Source: Chrysoperla carnea
Lineage: Eukaryota; Arthropoda; Insecta; Neuroptera; Chrysopidae
Assembly: GCF_905475395.1 (NCBI RefSeq)
Contig: NC_058341.1
Coordinates: forward strand, 32,441,501 to 32,505,500
Direction of reading: 5' to 3'
Length of the DNA: 64,000 nucleotides
Position numbers and translations under genes: made by a program. The notes below the pieces were generated by a model. The model had not been told where the DNA came from. It searched no databases and was given only the letters and a program-made list of their open reading frames with translations. Numbering within the stretch: position 1 is the first letter of the stretch; every line of letters begins with the position of its first letter. Positions 25,603-37,943 of this stretch are shown piece by piece.

Positions 25603-25659
25603 TTTTTTAATTATCGATTGCATGAAAAATAAACAATATTAGTTTATAGTAACGGGGTA

Positions 25660-25707
25660 TTTATATTGAACCAAGATTTTGTATCAAGTTTGAAAGAAAA
25701 AACGTCA
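25660..25707 (-). promoter_or_regulatory. Core promoter of gene D: TATA, GATA-like, TGACG
   Basis: Minus strand: TGACGT at 25707-25702, GATA at 25685-25682 and a TATA box at 25665-25660, about 60 bp before the start codon. The GATA-like site is weaker than in A, B and C (GATAC, not GATAA). Confidence 0.5.
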
Positions 25708-28700
25708 TATTGAATAATATTATGAAAATATGATATTTAGACTATTAGTGAAGATAGTTTTTTTTTTTAAAGATTATTCCATTGTGTAGTAAAAATGACT
25801 TACAAAGTATAAGATTAAGATAGTTTGATAAGATTTAGGAAAATTTATAAGACACTAAGGGGATAGTCCGATAAAGGCGCGCCTATGAGGATAAATGTTT
25901 AATAGTAAAGCATATAGTAATGCCAAGGGGTAAACAAATATAAAGTATACTTGATTTCATTAAGGTAGTTCTTTCTCTACAATCCATTATAAAATTATTG
26001 GCTATTTACCCATTCTACACGTATTTACATAGCTATAAAACTACACTGCATACAACTAAGGTTTTTTACTTTTTACTGTAGTTTACACTACTACAACCCT
26101 CTACCTACCCCCTCCGTTAAAAATAATACTCTAAATGTAATATTAAATTTAATATTTTAGGGAAACTAAACGGTGAATAAATTTATTTTTAATGATTCTA
26201 AATATAATATTCGTAAAAATATTAGTTTTTTGTCAAAGCGATAACTCTCCTTCACTGGAAAAAAAGATTGCCATTTTCAGACGCTTCTCCTATGAAACGT
26301 GTGTTAAAAATGTCACTTTTAATTGCAATTATCTTATTTTAGGCGCGGTATATTGTCTTAAAATTTTAACAACGTGTGTATTAGACTTTTTTGCTTAAAT
26401 TAACTATAAAAAAATGTTTTATTTTAAAAAAATTCAAAATTTTGTATTTTGTGATGCCCCTTATCCCTTGTTTATCTGTCGATTTTTCTCATTAACAAAC
26501 TTGACAATTCAAATATCAAAAATCTTCTTGATACCAAATTTTATTCAAATCGGACTTAAATTGCGACCGCTAGAGAGTTTACAGACACATAAATTTTAAC
26601 GATGATCATTTTTGACATCTAGTAGGTAGGATCGATGAACATTTGAAGAAATTTTTCAAAAATTGAAAAAATTTACCCAAACAAAAGCAATAGCTCCATT
26701 CTTCGGCAATTCGCTAATATATATCTATTTATTCATCAAAAGCTACAATCGTTTTTGTACTTTTTTGGAAATAGTCGTTCGTTTCTTAGATATTCCAGAT
26801 AGGTAATTATAAGTAGTAAAAACGACTTATAATTCTACGTACTAACCGATGAAACCTTTTTGATTTTCAAACAAAATGAAATTTTATGTGTTTTCAAAAA
26901 ATTGGTTTGAAATAATTTTTTAACATTTTTGTGGAGCTTTTCTTTTACTGGTAAAGTTAATTGACGTACTATTGTTTTAATAAGTACCTGTCATTAAAAA
27001 AAAAATCAATAATAAACAAAAAATAATGTAAACAATTTTATTTAGTAGAATCACAAAGATTTAAGTTCATGATTTGGATGTGATAAATGAGCATTCCCAC
27101 TTCAGGATTTACAATAAAGATCATATGATGATAAAAATTTGTATTTAATATATATCAAACTTAAATATTCCACTTTCATGTGCCTATTTTGTATTTTGAT
27201 TTTAACTATACTGTAATGTAATAAAAATACTTTTTAAGTAACAACCTTTTATTGTACTTAAAAAGATAAAATAGTTTTTGCCTTATATTGCCTTAATAGT
27301 CAAGTATTATTGACTCATAGGGAAAATTATTTTCTACTTTTTAGTATATTATAAATGCTTACCTTAAAAATTTACTGTCATGAGATTTACAAATGTATGC
27401 AACTCAACCGGAAACTGAAAAGTGGGTCAAATTTAACTTGCTTTAAATTTGATTACAGACACCAGGACATGAGAAATTAAATCAAGCTTGTAAAGAACTT
27501 GAACTTTCACAGCACATTGTTCCTTTCATTTAGGAGTAAATATAAAATACAAAATTAGCAAGAAATAGTTCTGTTTTATTGTTGGCTATACCATAAAAAA
27601 TTAATTGCAATATTAGTAACAAAAATAGAAACAGGCAAGAAATAAGAAAGTAGAAGACTTTAACGTACAGTGTCCTAAAAGGATGAGAATACTGGGTGGA
27701 AATACAGAAATGGGATAAAGTAAAATAATCGGAAATTGTGTCTTAAAGATAAAACACCGCACTTAGGTGGTGCTTACTAGGTTCAGACGACCGCATATTG
27801 TCATAAAGAAAAGAATCGCAGTACATTTCGTTTCAAATGACTTGCTAAACTACACTTATAGCCAAAAATGACAGAAGCTTGAAAAAAAAGTAGGAAACTA
27901 GTAGAGAGTTACTGAAAGATTAATTAAGTATATAATTCAAGTTATAAGCTTCAGTATAATTCTAAGTCTTCCAAACTTAAAAAACTATGAAAGTCACATG
28001 AATATTTTCCAATTTTTGTGACGAAAAAAAATCTACAAAGGTAAAATTCCTAGTAATATTATTGAATTAATTAAACTTATTGTCTAATCTAACTGTTGTT
28101 ATTTAAATGAATTAGTTGAGGATTGTTTTGGAAGATAAAAAAATATTTTGTAAAGCTAATGAAACTTTTAAAGGACACATAAAGGTCTTTGGATTTCTTA
28201 AAACATTGCCTTATTAACTTTATGCAAATTTTGTTTCTCCATTCATTTACTCAATAATTCGTGTATTTAATAATTAAAGAGTATTAAAAAATAATTAAAT
28301 AAGAGAATTTATTAATTTATTACTAAGCTATTGACCTTAATGGAACACGATGGGACAGAGAAGTGTTTGATTTTAAAATGGCTTTAAAACAAAAACCCAT
28401 CAGAGCTTTTCTTATTATTATTTTACCACCTTAAAATACATAAAAAAGTATTTAGGAAAATCAAATAAATGTAACTCCAAACAGTAACTCAAGTAAGAGT
28501 TACGCCCATTCAGGCGTACACATTCATCCAGGCGGCCAAGTTATTCTTCACATGTCGTAGGATTTTAACCAACTATGGTTAGTTCCGTTCTTTCAGTGCT
28601 TCAATCATTGAGAGTTGGTTATTTAGGTACAAATTGCCTTCCTCTCCTCTACATTTTTTATTTCTGGTAATTTTTAAACTAACAGTCGCAAGCTATTAAA

Positions 28701-29246
28701 TCCCATTTATTAACTCGCTTTTATTAGCTTGATATGTATCTATGTATCAATGCTAAGGAATTTTTAGAGTAAATCAAAGGGGAATAGGCGGATTGCTATT
28801 ATTTTTATTTAACATGTTTAAAGTTTTTCTTATTCCTTCAAAGTTTTTCGTATTTTTTAGCTATATATCAATCTTTGAATTTAAGGTTCATTTCCCTAAA
28901 TAATTATTATCATTACGATGACTTGAATATTCTACTTCAATTGCAATTGATAGGAACGTTATCGGTGCTAGCTAGATAAAAAAAAAATTTATAAAAATTT
29001 CTGATAATCTATAATAGTGGAAATTTCTTCAAATATACAATAGGTGTACTATTTTATCATTTATTTACATCTTTAAATAAACTATAAACATGAATTAAGA
29101 TTTTTTGTTGACTAATTGTCTATCATGTGTGAAATTAATATACTAAATAAAAACTAGTGAAGAATAAATTTGTTAATTAAAGTTTATTTAAAATTGAAAA
29201 TTTTCATTTCCTGAAGGATATGTTTTTTTTAGTGAACTATATTAAA

Positions 29247-29790
29247 ATAAACAAACAATTTACTGAGTTAATTGTTGAAATACCATGCATAGACAGTGTT
29301 AATTACTCTATCACATTACACACATACATAACTGATATTCCCATATAATACATACTATATAATTTATGCCTAATTTGCGCACTAACGGGTAAACAGTGAT
29401 GTTTACGAAAAAATGTTTCAAACAAAAGTTGTTTAATTTTTGATAAGGAACAATTTTTACATTTAAACTTTTGTTCTATTTCTAACGGTTTACAAGATGG
29501 GTCCTACGAACCCAAGACCTAATTGACCTATGATGCTCATTTACGAACTCGACCTCACTTTTTACGTCCTGAGTACGCTGTAAAAATTTCAGCTCGATAT
29601 CTTTTTTTGTTTTTGAGTTATCGTGTCCACAGACGGACGGACGGACAACCGGAAATGAACTAATTAGGTGATTTTATGAACATCTATAGCAAAATTTTGT
29701 GCGTAGCATCAATATTTTTAAGCGTTACAAACTTGGGACTAAACTTAGTATACCTTGCATATTACATTTATGCATGGTATAATAATCAAA
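29247..29790 (+). repeat. Dispersed repeat of about 540 bp, fullest copy
   Basis: From 'acaaacaatttactgagtta' to beyond 'ttaagcgttacaaacttggg', with an internal 'cagacggacggacggac' run near 29632. A second full-length copy lies in reverse orientation at 55325-55865, a partial copy at 45660-45925, and an end fragment at 17045-17175. No open reading frame of useful length is inside, so it is non-autonomous or a fragment of a larger element. Confidence 0.7.
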
Positions 29791-29929
29791 CGTTTGTGTA
29801 CTATGATTAAAAAAAATATTTCAGATTTTATGATAAATATATGATGTTATGTAGTTTTAATTTTTATCATCGTTAAACTTTCCGTTGATAATTACACGTA
29901 AATTAAAATGTTAAAGAAACCCGCGAAAC

Positions 29930-30140
29930 AAAATCAGGTCTGATGTATTCGTGTGTGGAACCCTGAACTTGAGCTTTAAATAACTAAGAATACTCTCTAT
30001 TAAAGTACCTTACAAAAAAATTCAAAATCGGTTCATCCGTTTAAGAACTGCAATGCCACAAACAGACACACAACTACTCAGATACACATACACGTTAAAT
30101 TTATAACACCCGCCTTTGTTAGTCGGGGGCTAAAAACTAA
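29930..30140 (+). repeat. Dispersed repeat with 'cggttcatccgttta' core
   Basis: Blocks 'aatcaggtctgatgtattcg', 'aaaatcggttcatccgttta' and 'ttataacacccgcctttgtt' occur in the same order as in the copy inside intron 3 of gene C. This type of short non-autonomous element is common in insect genomes; I do not assign a family. Confidence 0.6.
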
Positions 30141-31078
30141 TTCCAAAAAGAGCAATGCTGCTATCAAGCCTTTATTTTATAAAGACATGCTTTATATTAA
30201 AGGGGCTTAAAACTGGTTTAATATCAACAAAAAAGGTAATAAATTATAATTTAAGAAACTAAAAAATCATGCTTTATTATACCAAAAATTAGATCAAAAT
30301 TGTAATGATAAATTCAAAGCGTGGGGTGTTTTCTACATTAGTCTTTAAATTAGCTTATATTTCAAGATCATATTATTAAAGTAATAATGTTAGGAGCTAT
30401 CCTGTTGATTCTGGTCAGGATAATAGGATTATATTATAAAATTATTGTATTGTCATGTGACCTTGATATGTGTTCAAATTTAAAGTTAATGGGACAATTA
30501 GAATAGGGCAGTAGTAATAGTTTAAATTTGACTTCTAAAATTTTAAACTTTGAGATTTCAAATGCATTCCCTACCTTGTTTTACATCGTTTGAAATGCGT
30601 AAATTACTCTCTTCAATCATGATTAAAAAAATTAAAATTGATCGATTAGTTCTTAAGATGTACTACACATAAGATATAATTCATACCTTCCAGTGGCTGG
30701 AGTTGAAGGGATGAAATCTAAAATTCTCTAGGTACCATTTTGGAACTTCACCAACAAAAATCACACCAGGTCAAGAGTTATTAAGGGGGGATAATTTTGA
30801 AATGAACAATAAGCGTTGTGATAAAAACGTGCTGAACTTCCGCCAATGTGATATTTGAATTTTATACTAAAATTTCGTACCAAAAAGGCACATTTAGTCA
30901 TGCTACGTGTTACTCCTCTCGTTGTTTTCTTGATCTATTTTAAGATAGTTTATTACGGGTAAAATAAAAAAACCAAATGCTTTATAATCAAATCAAATAA
31001 ATAAAAATATAATTTAATCATAATTTAGTCTTATAAATTAAGTATCTTATTAATATTAAGCTATTATACTAATTAATA

Positions 31079-34000
31079 TTAGGCTATTTCTTTCGTTTCC
31101 TTCGCTGCAGAATTTTTCTTGAATAAGCTGGAAACTGAAAAAAGAACAAAAAAACTAATATACATTGAAATTCAAATACCTTCAATAAATGAGTAAGTTA
31201 ATAACATTATATTTCACTAGGTACTAAGATAATGACTGAATTATTTGAATAATGCTTATTCTTTGAATGAAGAGAATAGGTAAAGCTGATTCTTACAACT
31301 CCAATTTAGGTTTTACTTAAAAGAAGAAGATTATATTTTAGAACAAACAAAAAATAATATTTGAATAGTTTGAATATTCCCCACGATGAAACAATAAACC
31401 TTTTTACGATAAAAATTATTTATTATATTTATTTTTATTATGGAATATATTTTCACACTTTTACTTTTTTCTTTAATCTTATCATATTCCATGTATGGGC
31501 AAATGGGACTTAGAGAAGTCCCTCGGTCTCCTTACTTAAAATACGAGCAAGACAGTGACAACCTAACCAATGACCTAAAATACGTGTAAGACACAGAGAC
31601 AACATTTTTTTTTTCTACCTATCTCATTACAATTAGAGAAACTGAGATAGGTAGAAGAGTCGTATACCTGTCTCGCTTCCTCCTCTATGAGCAATGCAGA
31701 CTAGGATAAAGAGACACACAATAAAGTTTATGGCACACAATAAAGTTATAAAAATCGCCCATACCTGCGGCATATTGTATTCCCATAAGATCTTTTGAAG
31801 TAAGCTACCCACCCAACCACGTTTTTCAGAGATTGGATGCCATCATAGACAGGTAATAATATATGATTCGAACTTATAATACTCTTGTTTTAAAGCCGTG
31901 GGTCAAAACGGATAAAATGTTATTAATAAATTCTTACCTGCTTTTATTATTACACCATCAATTACAGCAAAAGGGTACTCAAAACACAATACCCAAATTA
32001 TAGCAATAATTGTACTCAAACATGCGGTACTAAAGAATGATTGCAACTGCAATAGAAAACAATAGTTATTTTTCAAGAATTTGATAATTTAAACCAATTT
32101 TTACTTACGATTCTGAATTCATTAAATATTATTGGAATTCTAACAGTTCCTCGATCATAATTTTGAACTGGTACATGGATTAAATATAACGAATATGTAA
32201 GTTTTGCGAAAAATTGAAATACTGACAGAGATAAAATCCAATTAACTGGACCTGAATTGCATAAAAATAAAATTAATTATAAATGTTTAAAATAAATTTA
32301 AAAAAACCGTGTTAGTAAAAAATTTATGGCTATTTTTCGAAATCCCCAAATTTATTTATAGATAAAATTCAACACTTATCTATTGTGAACACAAAGGTTC
32401 TTTTCAAATAAAGACGAAAGAAATTATGCATGTTTGGGACGTACAATCGAAGGCAAAAGTAGTGAAATCTAAAAATACGTGAATGAATACATTCTGCAGC
32501 ATTCCACAACGTAAATAAACAGTTCATATGCGTATAAGTGACAGAGATAGCCTCTTATTTCTGTATGTACTACACCTGTTTGTATAGTATACACTAATTT
32601 ATTTATCGAGCATAAACCGGATATTCGATTTGAAAATTTGTTCTTATCAATCGTTAAGAAAAATGAATGTTAATAGAATTTCACAAAATTCCCAAACATT
32701 TTAAAAGAAAATTTCAAAATCAATACAAACCACCATATCCGTGGATACACGCAAATACTATCCAACTTAACCCTAGAGCCCACACACTTCTATGAAATCC
32801 AATATATAAACTATTGTACAATCGACTGGGAACAAAATCGCCATTTACTATTGGCCAATTTCCAAAAACAATAAATAACATAACTGCTCCTGTAAGTATC
32901 CACATTATTGTTACTTCAACCTGAAAAAACAAAAAATAACAAAATAATGATTGGAATTGTGATTGTTAAGGAAACATTTACCCTGTTTAATCGAAATTTT
33001 TTATGTTTCGTTTGAAATAAAACATAACCTGCAGCTAAACCTATGATCCACGGCCCAGCTCTTGTATGAAGTTGAGCATAGTATATTCGAAACCAATTAT
33101 CAACTTGACCTCTGGAAGTATATCAACATAATTTTTGTTTACGTTAGCCTAATTTTATATAATATACTAAAATAGTCATTTTAGCTCAAATGCTGCCAAG
33201 TTTTAATTCTTAGTCAAAGATCCGACTTCTTCCATCTAAAAAACCTAAAGGTATTAGATTCGTGATTATAAAAACTAGACAATAAACCTTTAAAAATTAG
33301 AAAACTTCCTCTCCCTTTTTGTAGAAGGGTAAATTCACCCCAAAAAATCTAGTGATTTTAGATAACCATAAGAATATGCCATGTGCATTATAATGGTAAA
33401 AATAATAAAAATTAACTTATAAAAGGTTTATTATCTAGTGTTGAGTGAAGCTCAAATCCACTTTTTTAGATGCTGCAACGATCAAAATGGACCAAAAGTG
33501 TCATTAAGATTGTTTTCATTAAACTTTAAGACATAAAAAAGGGTGTTTTTCCACACTTCTAAATGAAAAAGGACCCTTTACATTTTTATTGTAAAGATTT
33601 GTTGGTTTTGATTTTTTTATCGCTGAAAACAAAGTAGCCAGATGTGTAGTAAATAGGACTGAGACCTACTTTAAATGGGTTTGTTAATTGATTGAGCCTG
33701 TTGCATAGATAAAAAAGCTTTTGAAAATTCCTGTAATTTCCCCTCGAAAACTTCTAGCACAGTTACATGTAAGAATAGCTCCTATCAAGAACACCACCTC
33801 AATTATATAACGTGCCACCATAAAATTAATTCCCTTTCTCTACCAAGATCAGAATTAAAATTTGTCACGCAGTAGCATTTATATTCAAAGTTGACAAACA
33901 CTAACCCGCTAGCTGGAATTTCATAATGCCATGCAACCACTGTAGGACTGATTATAGATAAGATTGCAAGACATCCTAATAAATATGATGTAATTTTTGG

Positions 34001-37000
34001 CCATTTACCAATAGGTATTAATATCAATGGAGACAAAATGTATAACTGCATATCGACTGATAAATACCATGATTGTCCAACGCACTAAAATGCAAATTTC
34101 AAAATTGAATGTCTTCAAAAAGTTGTTTGATTGTGGTTTTAAAATTTGTACGATGGATGGAACTTACATTTTTGTCAGGATTTACATAGTTCTGAATATA
34201 TAACAAACTTGACCACCAATATGCTTGGCAATCAGTTTGAAGTCGATGATTGGCTTCTTCCCAATTCGGTCCAGTACCAATTTTATTGTATAATGTTAAA
34301 TATACTATTACTATAGCTGCATAAGCAGGTGTTAACCTACGAAAAATTAATAGATTAAAATTAAGTCAGTTTTTGAAGCAAGTTTCTGATAGAATCTAAA
34401 TTTGGACGAACTTTTGAACACAGTGATCAAATCTTATGCTCATCTAGATAAAATTTCAGTCACGTGTATTTTTTAAAATATTTACTCACTTACCTGAGAT
34501 AACGATGAATGTAGAAGATTGGGATATTAAACGGAATTTTTTTAACTTGTGATTTCAGAAATCCATACATTAAAAGTAACCCACTTAGAAAAAAGAATGA
34601 ATCTACTGAAATAGAAGCTGATATTGTGCTCATGGCGTTAAAGGATTTTGTCCACTAAAACGATAAAATAATTAATTAAAGATATTATTCAAGAAATCAG
34701 CCAAGTTTTAATTCTTGGATAATCTTATGAATGTGAAATTGAATTAATTTGTCCCTGATACGATTTGAAAGTCACAGAATTGAGTATCTGACAGCAATAT
34801 GGCTTGCGAATTTCTTTAACTAAAACTTTCACGTAAGAGTGTTATTAGAGAAAATAAATATAAAGAATACAGTAGATGGTTAGATAAAATAAGTACTAAT
34901 CATCAATATTTTATATACTTGAGAAAATTTTGAAAAGAAAATAATCTGGGTAGTACTGCCCAGTTTTAAATATTTATTTACAATCAATTCGCATGCTATC
35001 AACTAGCGTGAAACTGTTTTGAACTGAAAATTTTGTTAAAGAATTCTCTTAAATATACAATGTTGTAAAAAAATTTATTTAAAAGCGGTTTTCCAGATAA
35101 GAATTGTTAAATTAACAATTGAATTTCAATCACTGAGATTGTATTCTTTTACTCTATCGATCTGAAATTTGTATATCCTATAGGTTTTCATATTCTACCT
35201 GTCCTGGGTACTTTAATTTTTCAAAAATCCTATTAATTTTCTCAATTTTCATTTTTTACACCCAAAAAATTAGAAAGTGTTACGCCCATCAAAGAATGTT
35301 TCATATTTGTATATAATAGTCTTTTTTTTTTTTTTTTATACTGTATGTTTAACTAATAATGTCATATATACAGTGTGAGAAGGTTAAATCACATGATAAT
35401 AGTCTTAAAAATAGATTATATATACCTCCAAGAGATGCTTCGAATTAAACAACGTGCTACTTGAATATCGCATAATTTCATGACCGTGAATAATCCATAT
35501 GATACTCATTACACGAATTCCATTCAAACAGGGCAATTGATCTGGATGATTATTTATTTTGATCAATTTTTGAAAGTTTGTGTAACATGAAAATGCAACA
35601 GTTATAGGGAATCTTGGATCTTAAAAAGTAAAATTTTGATTAGATATATAATATATATACTTTTTAAATTAATTGACTTTCGTTACCTTTTTTAACATGG
35701 TGCAGAAAAACATCATATATTGTACTTAGAAGAACAATACAGGCTAAGGCTATGGCAAATGCTCTAAAAAATAAAAATAGTTATTGTGTAAATAATAATT
35801 CAGAAATTACATGTTTCTTAGAATTATAATAAAAAATCGGTACGATCGAATTTCTAGTTTTTCTATCGTTTAGTGAATCTAATTTATTGTTAAGTTTAAT
35901 TAATAAAGCCTCCAGGGATATGAAAGGGGTGGAAGATAAGTTTTTTTTCAGTCTTGACTGTCTATGTTGCTTGTGTTGTGTAGGGGATGGTGGTATAAGG
36001 AAGGTGGAAGCCTTTACTCGGTTGTCTTAAAGTTAAAAATTTTCGACTGAAGTGGGCGGATAAGTTTGATAATAATTTTGATCTGGTATTCGTTTATTTT
36101 TTATAATTATTAAATTTAAATTTAAATCACTATACTTACATGATGGTCCAATCGCCACCATCAAGTTTTGGTTGAGATTCAATCGATTGACAATACTCTT
36201 CTTTTACTGTAAAATTAAGACCTTTTCCATTACTATTTAAGTGAGTTTCCACGTCTTTTGCTGTGCAACCATGAGGCACACAAATTGCCCATCGTTGAGA
36301 AAAATCAGGCGGTGGGCGTCCGAAATTCTAAATCAATTTAAATAAAATTTTAAAAATAATGAAATGATTGTAATTGGCATTTTAATTTATAAAGAGATGT
36401 AGATAATGATTGACATATTATATTAAATTATAACCATTTAACATAAAGCGAATAATAAAATGGTAAGGCAAACGAATCAAGTGTACCATCGAAATGATTA
36501 TTTTGAAAATGTGAAACAGTGCAAAACTGTTTTTACAAGCTTTTATTTAACTTGTAATCTTTGATTTACTTTAAGATATTTAAAACTTTAAGGGTTGATT
36601 TAAGTGACCAGAAACATCCCTATGAACATGTCAATAGTTTCATATTGGTTATATTTAAAAAATATTTAATTCGTATATCATATGTGGTCCACTCGTATAT
36701 CGAAAATTAAAATATACGTTCAAATAATAAGTGTCTGCACATGCTGATCTAATGTACTCACCACGGGAAAATTATTTAAAGCTTTGGTAAATTTCTGTTG
36801 CTGTTCATATGCATTTTGGGACAGAATTGATGAAATTTTCAATTTTGTAAGGCAATACTTTCCCTTAATTTGTTTTTTCTCGTAATTTACACCTAAACAC
36901 TCATCAAATGCTCCAAAATCAACCAAGTTCCCTTGTAAAACTCCAGGTTGAAATTTTGATGAAGCATCTATCACTGAAAAAATAAATAGATATGTATTAA

Positions 37001-37943
37001 ATCAATGATTGATTATTCGTAGCTTACCCATGAATATATAAAACTATGCACTAAATAACCTTTGCCTTCTTCCTTCGGCACTATGTTTCTATATACAACA
37101 AACAGAAGCCATACCTCTTTTGCTCTTTTAGAATTCTCAATCCATCCCCACAGTTTTCTGCCTCATAATCTACCAACATTTCTTCTTAATTTCTTTCTCC
37201 CCAATATACCCTCTTAATTCATATTGATGATCAAATCTCACTTTTCTCGCTAGTAGAGTACATAGTATGGGTATTTTAAGTAATCATACTTTTCTTTTTA
37301 AAAGCTTAAAACATGCTTTGTAAAACAATTAATCGTACAAGGTAGCTCCTTCAGAATTCAATACAAGTAATAAAATTGTTCAATACGAAATTTTTTTTGA
37401 ATCCCTGTAAGGGTCTATTTTCAGACAAAAAAGCACCCTATTTTGACTCCCAGGGATCGAACTATTACCAAATGTTACCAAATCGGTACGATACGATTGT
37501 TTAGCCGAGAAAATCAAGCAGAAACTCCAGGTAGAGCTGGTAAGATCATAGAAGTTCATTTTTTGTCTATATTGTATTGCATCTAAAAATTTGAGTCTTT
37601 TAGTCTCTTTATTAAGAGGAAACTAATTGTTTTTTCTAATTACCAGCTTGATACAATTCCTCGATATTGATAAGAAGAAATCGATACGTAAAACCTTAAT
37701 AATAAATTGAAAATATTACTTACTGTCTTTTGCCCATGCATTTTTAGGTAATGCACTAGATAATAAACTTCTGTAATATATATCACTTTGTTTCCTACAA
37801 ACATCACTTAACTCAGTATCCGATTGAAGCGAGTAAAATTTCATAACAGTATTTACATCACTCAAGGATGCAATAGATTTATTTACATTATAAATTAATA
37901 AAAAGAATGAAATTGTAATTAGTTTGATTGGAACAATCGACAT
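31079..37943 (-). CDS. NRF-6-like acyltransferase-3 membrane protein, copy E (13 exons, most diverged)
   Basis: Exons, 5' to 3': 37943-37724, 36973-36762, 36327-36140, 35763-35687, 35619-35426, 34654-34494, 34336-34168, 34084-33906, 33111-32982, 32920-32731, 32251-32109, 32046-31938, 31134-31079; 675 residues. It keeps all 13 exons and intron phases of A-D, but exon 2 is one codon shorter and exon 9 two codons shorter. The signal peptide (LITISFFLLIYN), NRF domain (VCRKQSD, FDECL, YCLTKL, WAICVPHGC, EEYCQ) and acyltransferase-3 domain (LNGIRVMSIIWIIHGHE, VDSFFFLSG, YLIH) are intact. It differs from the others at many positions that A-D share (for example NNHPDQLPC for NNNPDLLPC, PASG for PALA), so it is probably the oldest split in the array. 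Introns are longer, with inserted repeats. Polyadenylation candidates on the minus strand: 30949-30954. Confidence 0.9.
31470..31790. repeat. Inserted repeat-like sequence in intron 12 of gene E
   Basis: A less AT-rich stretch with two imperfect direct copies of about 40 bp (around 'aaaatacgagcaagaca' and 'aaaatacgtgtaagaca'), a hairpin with 14 bp arms at 31613-31656 (arm 'ttctacctatctca') and two copies of 'cacacaataaagtt'. It looks like an insertion, since the equivalent introns of A-D lack it. Confidence 0.45.

Larger units (their letters stand above)
25603..31078. other. Spacer between genes E and D
   Basis: 5.5 kb without a gene I can support. It holds the promoter of D near 25660-25707 and two dispersed repeats (29247-29790 and 29930-30140). 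The plus frames 26192-26398 and 26414-26599 are short, AT-driven and without a recognisable domain. The remainder is AT-rich sequence in which I see nothing further. Confidence 0.6.

Noticed and set aside
1684-37943. Acyltransferase-3 genes gained from bacteria
   Set aside because: All copies have spliceosomal introns, signal peptides and the animal-specific NRF domain, which fits an animal gene family.
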